From Diorhabda sublineata (lineage: Eukaryota; Arthropoda; Insecta; Coleoptera; Chrysomelidae): DNA of 64,000 nt. A program made the position numbers and the translations under genes. The notes under the pieces were generated by a model, which made no database searches, was not told the DNA's origin, and saw only the letters and a list, made by a program, of their open reading frames with translations. This document shows positions 1 to 12,391 of the stretch, in pieces. Positions within the stretch are counted from its first letter, which is position 1. Each line of letters starts with the position of its first letter. The stretch spans positions 10,245,653-10,309,652 of the forward strand of contig NC_079478.1 of assembly GCF_026230105.1 (NCBI RefSeq), given 5' to 3'.

Positions 1-99
1 AAGTTCATGTGATCCGATCACTAGACTTATCAGGAAAAAAATTCTCCATTTTATTTAATTTAATATTTAAACACTAAAATCGCCAATGGCATCACATGT

Positions 100-3000
100 T
101 TATTTTTTCTGTTCAATAAGTACAAGATATTTGATTATATTGTTAATAGTAGCTTCTTTAAAACTCTTGGTAGTTGACTTAGTATCAAGAAAGCGTAACT
201 CAATCCCTAAAGAAGAAAATGTCATTTTTTATTTATATTTAGAAATAATTAGATTCCTCTCCTGTATTCCAAAAAGAATCAAATCAAGTAAGGACATCGA
301 ATAATGAAATTATACATACCAGACTCAAAAAATGTTGAAATTCGGATCCACTCAATGGTCTATTCAGTGGAAATCGACTTGAAACAGGTGTATCATTTTC
401 AGGTAAAAACCGGTGAAAATCCAGCTTTTCACTTTTGTCGTTAGAAGATCTAGTTTCTTCTTTATTATTCTGTCTCCTACAACTATCTAATTGATCTTCG
501 TCATGTTGTGAAAGAACATCTTCTAGGTTATTGTACGATTTGGTTTTTAAATTATTGAGCTGATCTGTTGAAAAAAATGATACAAAAGAAGTTAGAAAAA
601 TACTAATCTCAAGAGAAATTTCCTAAAGAAGACAAAAAACATAAACCTGATAGAGAAAACACAACAAGCCACTCTGGTATCAAATATTTGTTGAGAATAA
701 TAATTAAGAAGAAAAACTTTATTCTCATTACCAGGAGAGATACTGCCACTAAAGAAATAGACCTACCAAAATCTCACAATATAAAAAAGACAAAAGAAAA
801 TGGAACATAGGTTACAATCCGTCAGGAGTAAAGCATAATTATTTGAAAAATACATTTTAATCAAAGGAAACAGAAGCAGCAGGAGTTCTAGTAAAAATAA
901 ATAAGTAAATCACTAAAGACATACAACTAATATGAGAATATCAATCATAAAAATCACTAGATTATGATCTATCAACAAGAAAAATTTTAACAAGAAAAGC
1001 AATGCATGTTTTAGTCTAACAAAGTTCTGAGTTTTTGGAAAGTACCAGAAATTTATAATCCTGGAAAACCCATAAATGAACTTCAATCACATAGACCAAG
1101 ATCGCTAACCATTTTAACAGAAGCTTTTAAATAAATTTATAAAAACCCACTATTGAAGAAAATATTTAATTTTCTCACACCAATTTGTCTTTAGAGAAAA
1201 GCAAGTAATAATAAACCAAGTTCATAGACATGAAGGTTTTGAGCATAAGCTCAAATAACTTTTCCTAGAACAATTTTGCCTACTTTCAGAATCTTATATT
1301 AGTGAATGTTTTGTATTAGATGCAAAGGTCAATATTCAAACCAATGAAAGCTGGTGTATAAGGTACTGTTCTGACATACCAGTGACAAAAGTAACTGCAG
1401 TACACATGTGTACTGGCAGCTGGTAAAACTGAACAAAGCGCATAAAGGTGTAAATTTTACAAATAAACACAATGGTGAGACGTTGATAATTATAAAAATC
1501 ATATAATGCTACACTCCAAGCAGCCAAGTATCTGGGAACAGACATAAGTGTGAAGCTATGAAGAAAAGAACATGATAAGAAGAAAAGAAGAGCTGAATCT
1601 TTGATATAAAAAACTATATTGGATATGAGGTAGAAACTCTGAACTATCAATTTGAAACAACCAAACTGAGACTACACTAGTAGGTCAAACTTGTTAAAAC
1701 AATTTATTTCAAAATTATAATAGAAAAGTACTGCTTGTTAATCTTGTTCTTAGATAAGTTGTAATTAAGTTGAATAAAAAAACCATTACCTATTGTGGCA
1801 AATGCTGATTCGTCCATAGATCCAGTAGACCTTCCACTCGTAATAATCTTTAGAGCTTCGTTCCACTGGGATTCCATAACTTTTTGCAGCTGTTTTGCAA
1901 TTTCTATTCTCTTCTCTTGGAACTGATCTAACTTATTTTGTAGACTTTCCACCAGTTGTTTTTGTTGCATAATCTGTATTTGGTATAGTTTCGTTTCCTC
2001 CTTATGTTTCTTTTCAATTAGTTCTATTTCCAAAGAATACCTGAATACATTCAACAGTATGTTCTAACATATTTCAAAAAGTGCCAGTCTGTCATAAGTT
2101 TCAAATGAGTAAACATTTTAGTTGAAAAATACAAACGAGGAAAAATCGAGCAAAGGTACAAATGGTAGTGGACATGTTAACATAATGGGTTTTGGTTTAA
2201 GGGAAGTGTTAACTTTTATAATGTCACTTGACAGGGATTGCAAATAAAAGAATCACTAACCTAGTGTATGAAAGTTTTGAATAATGTGAAAATGTAGTTT
2301 CAAAAGCCTTTTAATAATATCTGAATTTTCCTATATACAATAAAAATCTTACTTTTCTGATATTTGTTGTATGTGTGTTGCAGCGGATTTTGCAATTGCC
2401 ATTTCTCTTTTCTTAATTTCTTCCTTAAATTTATTTTCAGTTTCATCTAGTTGACACTGAAATTCTTTCAGTTTACTTTGTACCAGAAGTTCCACTTGGC
2501 CCTGATAGAAATTCCTTAATTCTACTTTATTGGTTTCCACTTGTTTCTTGCTTTTCGCTAATTCTTCTTGCAAAAGATTCTGAAAATTTTACAGTGTTTA
2601 TGATTTCTTAGTAGAAGAGCACAAAGCAAGACTAATGGAACTAAAAAAATAGAAATGAAGTATTGCAAAAAAACAAAATAAAAATACAAAATGCTTGACT
2701 CAGGTTCAAATTTTGAATAAAATGATACAAACATATGAGTGAGAATAGATTAATAGCACAAGATTAACTAGTATTCAGTTCCAGATATACAGTATGAGTG
2801 ACTACACAATAGCAAAAAAGCAGGAATCATATTATTCTTTACAGAATATAGCCTTCTTAGAGTGATGTAGATAATATGGAGATGGGATAGAATGTTGGTA
2901 GGATACACTCTACTTAATAATATTATGGCTATAACCGAAAGTGAATGACAAGAGCAAGTGACTGTATGGAGAACATAAACATGTAATGATTACTTCTTCT

Positions 3001-6000
3001 TATAGTCCAAATCCAAACACAATCAGCAAGTCCTGTACTAAACTTGTTGTCAATTACATGTCTAGTATTTTATTTTATTATATTCGAAGCAGAGTTTTCA
3101 ACTCTTTATTAATAAGTAATTAAAACTGAATTTGACAAAATCAACCTAAACAATACAAACAGTCAAAAACAACCCTTAATTCATCTATATTCGTTTTCTC
3201 TATTGTGCTTTCAGTATACAACTCAACATAAATAGATGCATACCTGTTGCTTCTTGTTAGATTGTACTTCTTCAGTTAAATCTGCAATTTGATTATTCAA
3301 TTGCACTTTTAATGCACGTTCTTCTTCAATGACATGTTCCATTTTCATAAATTCGCTTTTCATTTCATTGAATTCAGCCTGACATGTCTCAACGGCTTGC
3401 TTACTTTGGGAAATTTCATTTCTGGCCGACGCCAAAGTTGTTTTATTCTGCAGGAGTAAAAAATGAATGAAAATATATGATAAGATAACATTAGCAACAG
3501 AAAATTGAGCGAGGAATATAAAAGATGAGACGAAAATAAAAGCAATGGAAATAAAACCTTCAAGAAGAATGGCGGGAAAAACTAATTGAGAAAATATAAG
3601 AAGTACTCTGGAAAAAAATAAAATAGCTGAGTTGGTATGATCATATTGTATGGATAAAAACAGATCAGGAAGATAAATCATGGACGCTGGAAATACCACT
3701 TAAAAACGCATGAGAAGGCCAAAAAATAAATGGAGAAAACAAGTAACAGAGCTGGAAACGGAAAGAGGAAGACAGCCAAAAAAATGAGTGCTAGAGTGAC
3801 TAAAAACCTCACCAAACACCTGATTAGATAAAAGAAAGGGATTAGAATAATACTTTTTTCACAAGTTTCTCCATGTGAGTTTCAGTTACTTATTGCCCCA
3901 TTTTATACATGAATTAATTTGTTATGAAATTGTAAAAAACGCATGAGAAGGCCAAAAAATAAATGGAGAAACCAAGTAACAGAGCTGGGGACGGAAAGAG
4001 GAAGACAGCCAAAGAAATGAGTGCTAGAGTGACTAAAAACCTCACCAAACACCTGATTAGATAAAAGAAAAGGATTAGAATAACACCTTTTTCACAAGTT
4101 TCTCCATGTGAGTTTCAGTTACTTATTGCCGCATTTTATACATGAATAAATTTGATATGAAATTGTTTTATATAAATATTATAGTAACAAATTTTTTGTA
4201 TGCCTATATGTAAAATTTACCTATATGGGCAAACACCAAATAAATGTAGAAGATTCTGTAGTACGATGATGAAATATATAATGTTCAACAAATAGAATTC
4301 CTAGAGATGAACCAAATGAAAATGTGTCATAATAAAAAAAATTGTTGAATTTTGTAAAGAAAACCGGTAATATGTAATTTTTGAATTCAAAATCACACTT
4401 ACTTCATTCAATTCCAACTCTTTTAATGCCAATATATCAGACAATTGCTTGTACTTATCACACTCCTTCAAATAGTCTTGTTCTAACACTTCTTTTTGTT
4501 TAGACAAAGTTTGATTTTCTTTTTCTAGTTCTATACATCGTTGTTCCAATGTAGCCATTTTTTCTTGGTTTCCATGAGCTACCTTAAGAAGTGCTGCAAC
4601 TTCTTTTTCATAGTAAGACATTTTCTAAAACAGAATATGGTGAATATGATTGAAATATATTATAATCTATCAAAAAAATTTTACCTGAATTAAGTTTTCT
4701 TTATCATCATTTTGTTTACTTTTTAATTTGGTTATTTCAAATTCTTGATCTAGCTTTTCTTTACCAAGTTTTTCTATTCTGAAAATTAACTTTTCTAACG
4801 CCTCTTGATATTTTTTTATTGTTACATTTTTTGCCTCATCCACTTTAACAGCAACTGACATATTCTGTTGAAGTTCCAAATTTTTTGTTTGAAGGTCTTG
4901 TATAATTTCTTCACAGTGCTATAAGGATCAAATTTGAAATATCATTTCCAATATTAATATTTGTTTGGGAGCCTCAATGAGTGTTTATTTACAAAATAAA
5001 TAATTACAGCTGTGAATATTTGGCAATATACAATCAATTATAGCAGATATAGTTGTCTCCACAAATCGCTACTAATGAGGCTTGAAGAAAGTTTTGTCTT
5101 TTGAAAGCTTAATAATTTTTTGTTTTCAAACAAAACAGAAATGCACGGGGCATTATTTATATTATACCTTTTCGCTACTAGGAAATGATTAAATTCTTTT
5201 GAATTCAAAACTTTATACACCAAGAAGAGTGATTCGAGAAGATAGGATTAAAAAAACATATAAGATCATATTCACCAATAGTGCATTTACACCAATTTTT
5301 TAAATATATAATTAACATAGATACCTATCCAAAAGAAAAAACTGTTTGAAGATACCTCACTTTACAAAATGACATTTTTGGCAGTATCTAAATTTATATT
5401 CCACGATTGAAAAACAAATTATGTAAGAAAATACCTGGCGCTTGTATTTCTCCTCCTGTAACTTCTGGGTTAGTTGGGTTTTGGTTAATGTGTGATTATT
5501 TGCATTCCAAATATCAGCCAAATTCATCAAACTCAATTGGGTCCCTAAATTATCTCCTACGATAGTGTTTTTACTCCTTTGTTTGTGATCTGCATATGTT
5601 TCTTTGCTCTTCACTTTTCTACTAGAATCTTCAAGTAACTTTTTGTGTACATTGAGCACATTGAGTGCATTAGAATGGATAGGATTTATCATTAAATTAG
5701 CTTTCCCACTACCTCGTGGTCTATTATAAGCTGTTATTTGCGTGGAATCTGAACTACTATCTGTATAAGAAGGTATGTGGTTATATCGTAGAAAGTCTTG
5801 GGTAAAATCCAAATTGACTCCCAAATCTTTATCAATTGATGTTTTGTTGTCTAATTCTCTTTCTTTGACTTTATTAGGAGAAATATCAGACTCATATTCA
5901 TGTATACTTTCATTAGTATCTCCAAATTGGCTAGTTTTGGATTTGGAAGGTTCTTTTTTCTCAATTGGAGGTGATTGACCTGTTTTCACGTGACTATAAT

Positions 6001-6532
6001 CATTAAAATCCATTTCCAAATTTCTGGCAGCATTTATTCGTTGAATAGTTTTTACTTTGGATAAAAATGTATCAATTTCAGTCAATACTTGACCATCTTT
6101 ATCAAGTTTATTACTTTTTTTTGTAGGATTTGAAATGTGATGTAAAGCTCTAGAATGTTTGAATATATACCTATCAGTATTTGGACTATTGGGCAAAGAA
6201 TTTATCTTAAATTTGGCAAGAGGTTTTTGTGGACTGTTCTCAGTACTACGAGATGTGCATAAATCATCTGTACTACTGTATTTCCTAAAAGTTTGTTTTC
6301 CATTTTCCATTTTTCGTAAGCATTCGTAAGATCGATCCAAAGAATTGCTACAGAAACTGTCACAAGATTCAATGGATTTTAATCTATTTCGAAGATTTCC
6401 AACTTGTTTAATGAGATTATCAACAACGTTATAATAAGGTTCTTCTATTTGGGAATGTTCTGAACTTGATTGTACGGAGAAGAAATCAGGTGGAATCAAC
6501 AACAGTTCATCAGTATCATCTGTGTCAATCAT
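100..6532 (-). CDS. CNTROB: Centrobin homologue (8 exons; last exon uncertain)
   Basis: Centrobin is a daughter-centriole coiled-coil protein needed for centriole duplication and elongation. Exons on the minus strand: 6532-5435, 4918-4685, 4624-4403, 3447-3244, 2579-2353, 2040-1790, 564-320 and probably 206-100. Every junction up to 320 is GT-AG and keeps phase, giving 827 residues before the last exon. Exon 1 (366 residues) is polar and disordered; exons 2-6 are coiled coil. Exon 2 opens HCEEIIQDLQTKNLELQQN, very close to the segment that begins the human centrobin coiled coil; exon 6 has KRIEIAKQLQKVMESQWNEA, matching the conserved ERLQAMLQAHWDEA block. The last exon is unsure: the natural donor after residue 827 joins to a 23-residue tail ending LLLTI, whereas the frame that resembles the vertebrate C-terminus (NIIKYLVLIEQKK, stop at 100-102) needs a shifted or extra junction. 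Introns 3 and 6 carry LINE remnants. Confidence 0.85.
640..1690 (+). mobile_element. Decayed jockey-like LINE reverse transcriptase fragment
   Basis: It lies in centrobin intron 6, antisense to the gene. Broken reading frames still show reverse-transcriptase landmarks in the right order: a KPINELQSHRPRSLTIL stretch near 1070-1115 (the family's SYRPISLLP block), a weak counterpart of the FGFRxxHST/EQV block near 1180-1220, and AKYLGTDISVKL near 1525-1560 (the YLGxxLD block) followed by KEHDKKKRR. Many stops and frameshifts. The ends are not defined. Confidence 0.5.
3452..4166 (+). mobile_element. RTE-like LINE 3' tail with tandemly duplicated end
   Basis: It occupies most of centrobin intron 3. 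Frame-shifted translation gives RRMAGKTN, then AELVWYDHIVWMDKNR near 3625-3665, then KRMRRPKNKW and ERGRQPKK. This is the usual LRWYGHVxRMxxxR...GRPxxxW ending of RTE-type LINE polyproteins. The terminal part is present twice in tandem (see the separate repeat). It is a fossil without a usable frame. Confidence 0.6.
3702..4166 (+). repeat. Two tandem copies of a 233-bp unit
   Basis: The unit starting AAAAACGCATGAGAAGGCC at 3702 recurs at 3935, and the two copies then run in parallel to about 3934 and 4166 with only scattered substitutions. It duplicates the end of the LINE remnant within centrobin intron 3. Confidence 0.9.
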
Positions 6533-7106
6533 AACGTAATACAGTCGATTTCTAAATGGAATGAACTATTTATTTTATTTGAAATCATCACCTATAACAG
6601 TAACGTTTATATTCCAATCAAATTCAGTTTTTTATCCAGAGTAGTGAATAAAAAATATTTAATAACATACCATAATAATATACAAATATACCAAACAAAT
6701 TTTGTCAACAAACATTTGACAGAGAACCTTGGCAACTCACTTGTCAAAAATGTCGAAGTAGAAAGACGGCAACATTTAGAAAAACAAAATTATTGAATTT
6801 AAGAGCACAAACTTGATGCTGTTGAAGAAGTTATTGAACATATTAATCTATGAAAAATATGTAAATTACAACATTGACAATGTAGTAGAACTGTAAAATA
6901 TGACGTACAATAAAAAATAAGTTGGTTTATCTTTCAGGCTGTCCAACTTTCAGTAATTAAACTTTGTTCTGTCATATAAAAAAATAAATAGATATCTTTT
7001 TGGTAAATTATTTATATTATTGTAGTGTACTGTGATCATTAGTGTTTAGGTTATTAAATTGAGTTATACCATACATACTTTATGTCATAAGAGAAGATAA
7101 ATAAAT
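6533..7106. promoter_or_regulatory. Shared intergenic region of divergent centrobin and RNFT genes
   Basis: About 575 bp separate the two start codons, which point away from each other. It must hold both 5' UTRs and probably both promoters. It is AT-rich; I see no clear TATA box or other defined element, so the role rests on position only. Confidence 0.45.
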
Positions 7107-10100
7107 ATGACGCACAATACGAATCAAAACTTTTCTTTCCAAAGAAGTCAGTCAGTTGATCTAACTCAACCTCAGTCGAGGACATTTTTTCATGCAACTA
7201 GTAATAGCAACTTATCTTCAATGTCTGCTCCAGCTTCTTTTCAGAGAAGAACAGTAGAAAGTGCAAGACAATTGCGGGATAGCATAACTACAGTCATTAG
7301 AGATTTAGAGCCTCTTGTGGAAACTGCGCGATCAGTCAATGCAGAAGTTACTAACTTTCTAAGTAGACCTCAATCTGAACAGACTGTTCCTAGACCTGCT
7401 AATGAAAGTCATAATGATAGTTTTTATATTAATTTAGAAGTAGAACCGACCAGGGATCCTGAAATTCCTATTCAACCGGAAAATGAAATAAACCCAGGAA
7501 ATAATGCTGATAATAACAATACAGAGAATGATGAAAGAAATCAGACTGTAGCTGAAGCTCAACAGTTTCTTAAAGTGTTATCAAAATATGTTCCTTTTGT
7601 TTTAATACTAATAGCCAAATCTCTTTATGACTATCATGATGGAATTTTTATTTTAGCTGTATTATTTATAACATTTGCACATACAAATTCAGTTGTTAAA
7701 AGGGAAACTATCAAAAGACAAAGAAGAAGTAAAGGCTCACTTGCTCTGGAGTTGTTATATATTATAGTGTGTCTTCTATTTATTCATTATGTGTTTGCTG
7801 ATGATCTACATGATTTTAATGTTATATTGAATTTGGTATTAATAAGATCATTTACACACACACTTACTGTTTGGAACTTGTTGTGGATTGTAACTATTAC
7901 TGATTTTACACTAAAATTATTGACGGTTTCTGTTAAAATTCTATTAACAATGTTGCCTGGAGCAGTGTTGGATTTTAAAAAAAGGGTACGTATCATTCAA
8001 TGATAGATTAATCTGGCGATTTTTTTTAACAGTATAATTCACTAAAAAAGTTGCCTATTTATACAAAAAGCAACTGAACATTTTTTGGTTTATTTATCTA
8101 ATGAATCTTTTATTTTATTTGTATATCAGATTATTAAAAAATAGTTATTTCAAAAATTTTAAAAATAAACATTCTAAGTCATATGAAAATATAGCGCAAT
8201 ATTTGAAAGTTAACAGGAAAATACAAAAAAATTAAGTTAAAAGAAAATATGGATTAGAGCTTTTCAATTTTCTTTTATTATATTGCAGTGTTTTATGGAA
8301 AGTTGTGTTATTAATACAATCATTTAGTGTTTTTTATGTGGAAACTTTTCCAGGAGTTTTGATTTTTGGTAATTTTATATATTTTGCCGCTCACACCACC
8401 ATATTGCAAAAATGGCGCACAAAAGCAGTTTTTTGACAATATCTCCTTTATGACTCATTTTACAGTAAAAACATTTATGTCCAAAATGAAACTAGAAACA
8501 ATTGCTTACAATTTATGTTTCGACTTTTTTTTCATAGTCAATAGTTTTGGCGAACGAACGCCTTAAAGTGTACTCCAATACATGTTTTGGTCATTACTCA
8601 TTGTCAATGATGTACACAAGTTTAGGGTGAGACAAGTTTAAACATGATGCAAGTTTGGGCATGAGTCAGCTTTAAGATGAGACAGCTCAGTCCATGTGTA
8701 CAGGTCAGGATGAGGCAGCTTAGTCCATAAGAACAGTTCAGGATGAGGCAGGTTATTGGTTATACTCACTACAAGTCCATAGGTGCTAGATAAAAAGTAA
8801 TGTTACCGTTCGTTCTGTTTCTCTAAATCATAAAATATAAATTAATACACAAACTTCATAGTCAAATAAGCCACAACAGATGTAGATACGCTAAGTGAAT
8901 ACTGGAATAAGTGTTTCATCTGCATTTGAATTTGTAATAGTTCTTGTCAAAGATGTAGATCTTATTCTTTTGACAGCCCTTTCTATGTGATTGAACATAT
9001 ATTTTATCAAACCAGGTAAGGGGAAAATTTCTATTAAAAGTACCATAGATAAAACAGCTGCAGACCAAATTTTATTCTTGCTGAAAAATGAAATTACTGA
9101 AAAATTACTTTTAGGCTCAATTTTTCCAATATGGCGGTGCGAGCAGTAAAAATACAAGTTGGCAAAGTTAAAATTCGGAAAGGGCACATTAAAATTTATA
9201 AAATTACCAATTTTAAAAACTACTGGAAAAACTTTCTAGGTAAATTCTATATTTCCAATTAAATGACTGTAATATATTTGATTTTCAAATTCTTATTTAC
9301 CCAAAACGTTTAAAAATGTTATGTAAGTAATAATGATTAATTTTATCATTTCATAAAATATAAATAAGATTTGAAAAAAAAAAACAATTGGAACATTGCC
9401 TTTGTCTTTTCTTACATTTGAATAAAAGAATAAATTAGATTAGATTGTGTAATAAGGGGACTATAAACATCCTCTTGAACTGTAACCTCAATAGTTTTGT
9501 TGTAATTTTTCTAATCTGTTATTAGAATGCTGTATCCAAGCTCCTCCTTTTAATTAGGTTTAAAAAATTTGGCATCAGCTTTCCCATGTAATATTTGTGT
9601 TGTACAGTTGACATTCTTCTGTTAAGTTTTTAAATCCCTATAAGTTGATCCAAATATTACCTTAGATCATAAGGTCTAGTGTGAATTTAAGTGAGCAGCA
9701 TTTGATAAATCACTTTACCTAGTGTTTGGAGGCACCACATTTGGGACTGTCTGTCACACCCAGTTTTTGACAGATGCTTCAACAAGACATATTACAAAAA
9801 AACCTATAAGCTTATCATAGCTTCTCCCAATCCTTTTTTGGCATGAAGGTTTGTCCTTTCATTTTCCAAATGACATTCGTGATCAGGCAGCCAGGTTAAG
9901 GTACTATATTGAACAGACAGATTTAACACTTCTGATACTGATTGTCTTCAGAGCTTGATTATTTGAGTAACTTAAGACTTTTTTACTGGTGTAAAGTATT
10001 ATTATATTATTGAAGTATAGTATATAATCGCTGCAATTCTAACTGTGAAAACTTGGCGAGACAAATATAAATATATAAACATTTAAGTTTGAAAATTCGA

Positions 10101-11578
10101 TAGCTGTCATTATTTAAAAAAAGTTATGAAATATGCTCATAACATTAATTTCATAAAAACATCACGTTTGAAAAACTGAGCTTTTATGTTTCACATTTTA
10201 TGTATGGCAGAGTGTTATAATTCTTACTTATAAATATGCCACAAAATTTTTTGTCGTAACTTTATTTTTCAATTATGAATAATAGTAAATAAATATTTTT
10301 TTTTGTACAACTTGTGTAAAAACATTATTAGAAATACAATGAATGAAAGTACTCAATTATAATAAAATGTTAATTTGACAAAACTTATGCTAATGACACA
10401 AATTAACTTCAAAAGGTGAAATATTAATTGTAGGTATCAATGTTTTTATCAATTTTTTCATTCATACAATAATCGTATGATTAACAATTAACAACATTGT
10501 GGAAAAATGTTTTTCAGGGAAAAATCTACTTGTTTATAGAAGCAATTTCCCAAATGTATAGAAGTATTGTTACTATACAACCTTGGTTGTACTACTTACT
10601 AGAATCGTATCAAGGACCTGAAAAGATCGTGGCTGTATTTCTCTCTGCTTTCTATATGATATCTAAAGGATCTGACCTAATGTTGAGGGTGAAATTACTG
10701 AAAGTTGCTTGTTTGAAACTTCTTCAGAATGTGGTAAGTCACCAGTTTATTTTGAAATTCAAATACTTTTTTGTCCTTATCCAATACTTACCAAAGGATA
10801 ATGTCAGAAATTTAATACATAGATCATTGTACGATCTCCTCAAACAAATTTAGAGGAGTTTTGGCTTAATGAGAAAAATAATAGGTTTTAAAATAAATCT
10901 TCACATTACTAGTCATTCAAGTACATATATTTTAGTTCAATAGGCAGATTAATTTCAATGATAATTATAATTCATTGTTAACAATGTATAACATTTATAA
11001 TGTTTAATTAAACAATTTTTATATGTAAACTATTTAAAATCGCGTAAAAAACTTTTTTAGAAATACAATGCATCAAAGTATACATTTAAGCATAAGAATT
11101 ATATATTAAATTGAATATTATTTCTTTTATATATCTTTATGTTTCTAAATCGTCTTAAATTTAGGTCTCTTATGTTATAAAATAGACAAAAATTTTTATC
11201 TATCTTTCAAAAATTATTGAAAAAAAAAACTAATGTTATAACAGAAGAGACCTAAAATCAAGACGATTAAAAACATAAAATAATAATAGTACACTCATGA
11301 AACAAATAGAACTTCAAGAACTGAAATTTTTCTATAAATTTCAGAGCATTGGATCTTCGCCCAGTAAAGATCAAATCCAAACAGCTGGTGATCATTGTCC
11401 AATATGTCATGATCAGTATGATTCACCCGTTTTACTTCAATGTAGACACATCTTTTGTGAAAGTTGTGTTACTACTTGGTTTGATAGAGAACAAACTTGT
11501 CCACTTTGTAGGGCAAAAATAGTAGATGATCCTTCATGGAGGGATGGATCTACGGCATATTTTATGCAGTTGTTTTAA
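7107..11578 (+). CDS. RNFT1: RNFT1/RNFT2-type transmembrane RING E3 ubiquitin ligase
   Basis: Three exons, 7107-7985, 10518-10733 and 11345-11578 (stop included), all in phase 0, give 442 residues. The N-terminal ~150 residues are polar and Ser/Gln/Asn-rich. Residues ~155-345 hold about five or six hydrophobic membrane segments. The C-terminus carries a C3HC4 RING: C383, C386, C398, H400, C403, C406, C417, C420, with RHIFCESCVTTWFDREQTCP closely matching RNFT1/RNFT2. Exon 2 (YLFIEAISQMYRSIVTIQPW) matches the conserved segment before the last membrane span. Vertebrate RNFT1 is an ER ubiquitin ligase linked to ER-associated degradation; the same role here is inferred. RNFT1 and RNFT2 cannot be told apart here, so the symbol is approximate. 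Start chosen as the first ATG of the open frame. Intron 1 (2.5 kb) holds an inverted repeat and a short tandem repeat. Confidence 0.88.
8341..9232. repeat. Inverted repeat (diverged element ends) in RNFT intron 1
   Basis: The 8341-8450 stretch and the reverse complement of about 9120-9232 share order and sequence: a GGTAATTTTATA block, then CGC/CTCACACC(A/G)CCATATTG, then AAAAxTGxGCxCxAAAAG. The minus-strand arm keeps an open frame of 98 codons (9187-8891) with one hydrophobic segment. The plus-strand arm reads a related peptide (HHIAKMAHKSSF against HRHIGKIEPKSNF) with stops. I do not recognise the protein. The structure looks like an old foldback element or an inverted duplication. Confidence 0.5.
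8640..8752 (+). repeat. Short degenerate tandem repeat
   Basis: A unit of about 38-42 bp built on GATGAGRCAGCTYAGTCCAT plus GTACAGGTCAG is repeated roughly two and a half times inside the RNFT intron. Confidence 0.6.
9233..10517. other. Rest of RNFT intron 1, no gene seen
   Basis: AT-rich intronic DNA. I found no continuous coding frame, recognisable transposase or terminal repeat here. Confidence 0.5.
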
Positions 11579-12391
11579 TAATTAGGTTTTTTTGTTAATA
11601 AGATGTTCAATAGCATACATTTTTTGAAATATCATTTCACATATATTTCATAGTTCATAAAATGAAGATGTAATATGAATATTAACATTGTTTTATAGGA
11701 AAAAAAATTATTTTTGATACGTTTTTTTTAATGATCATTTGCATAAAATGTTTGCTCTTGTTTATTTTTTATTTGAAAAAAAAATTAAGTTTATTTGTAA
11801 CTTTTGAGTGATATAATTTATTTAATACCTAAACTGTCCCTACTATTAGTCAAAATCCTAAAATTTGAAAAAATACGTTTATTGACCCTATTTATAATTT
11901 AGCGACTTTATTATTATGCACCACAAAATACATTCTGATAACCCCATTCATTGGTTTTCGTAGTAAATTTTATTCAGTGATTATGTAATATTTTTTTTTT
12001 GTATATGTATTACATGTTTGGAGTTTGTTTTCATTAAAAATTGATTCCTTTATAGAAATTGTTTTTGACATCTTGACTTCGGTCTACATCAAAATATTGC
12101 ACCCTTTCGTTATTTCATAGCCAGACCTCGTATATCAAGGTGTGTACTTTCTCGGTACTCCACTCCATAACCATAGTACGTATTTGAAAGACAAACACGT
12201 GCGATCCTGTCGCGCTCACGACGCACACTAACAATACGTAGTGTCGCCGCTTCATGCCTTCAATTCTCGCGTAAATCTCTTTGATGTACCGCCACTTGAG
12301 CTATCGCCAAACGGCAATATTGAAGCCGTTGTTAAATTATCGCGTTAAGCCTTGACTATTAGCATTTCTCGTTAGTGTGGTCTCAAAGTTA
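11579..12391. other. RNFT 3' flank, no gene seen
   Basis: AT-rich 3' UTR and flank. A less AT-rich patch near 12120-12360, with several CG dinucleotides, stands out from its surroundings but has no recognisable frame; it may be the edge of an unidentified repeat. Confidence 0.4.

Noticed and set aside
86..304. 72-codon plus-strand frame
   Set aside because: It lies opposite the probable last exon of centrobin and has no resemblance to a known protein.
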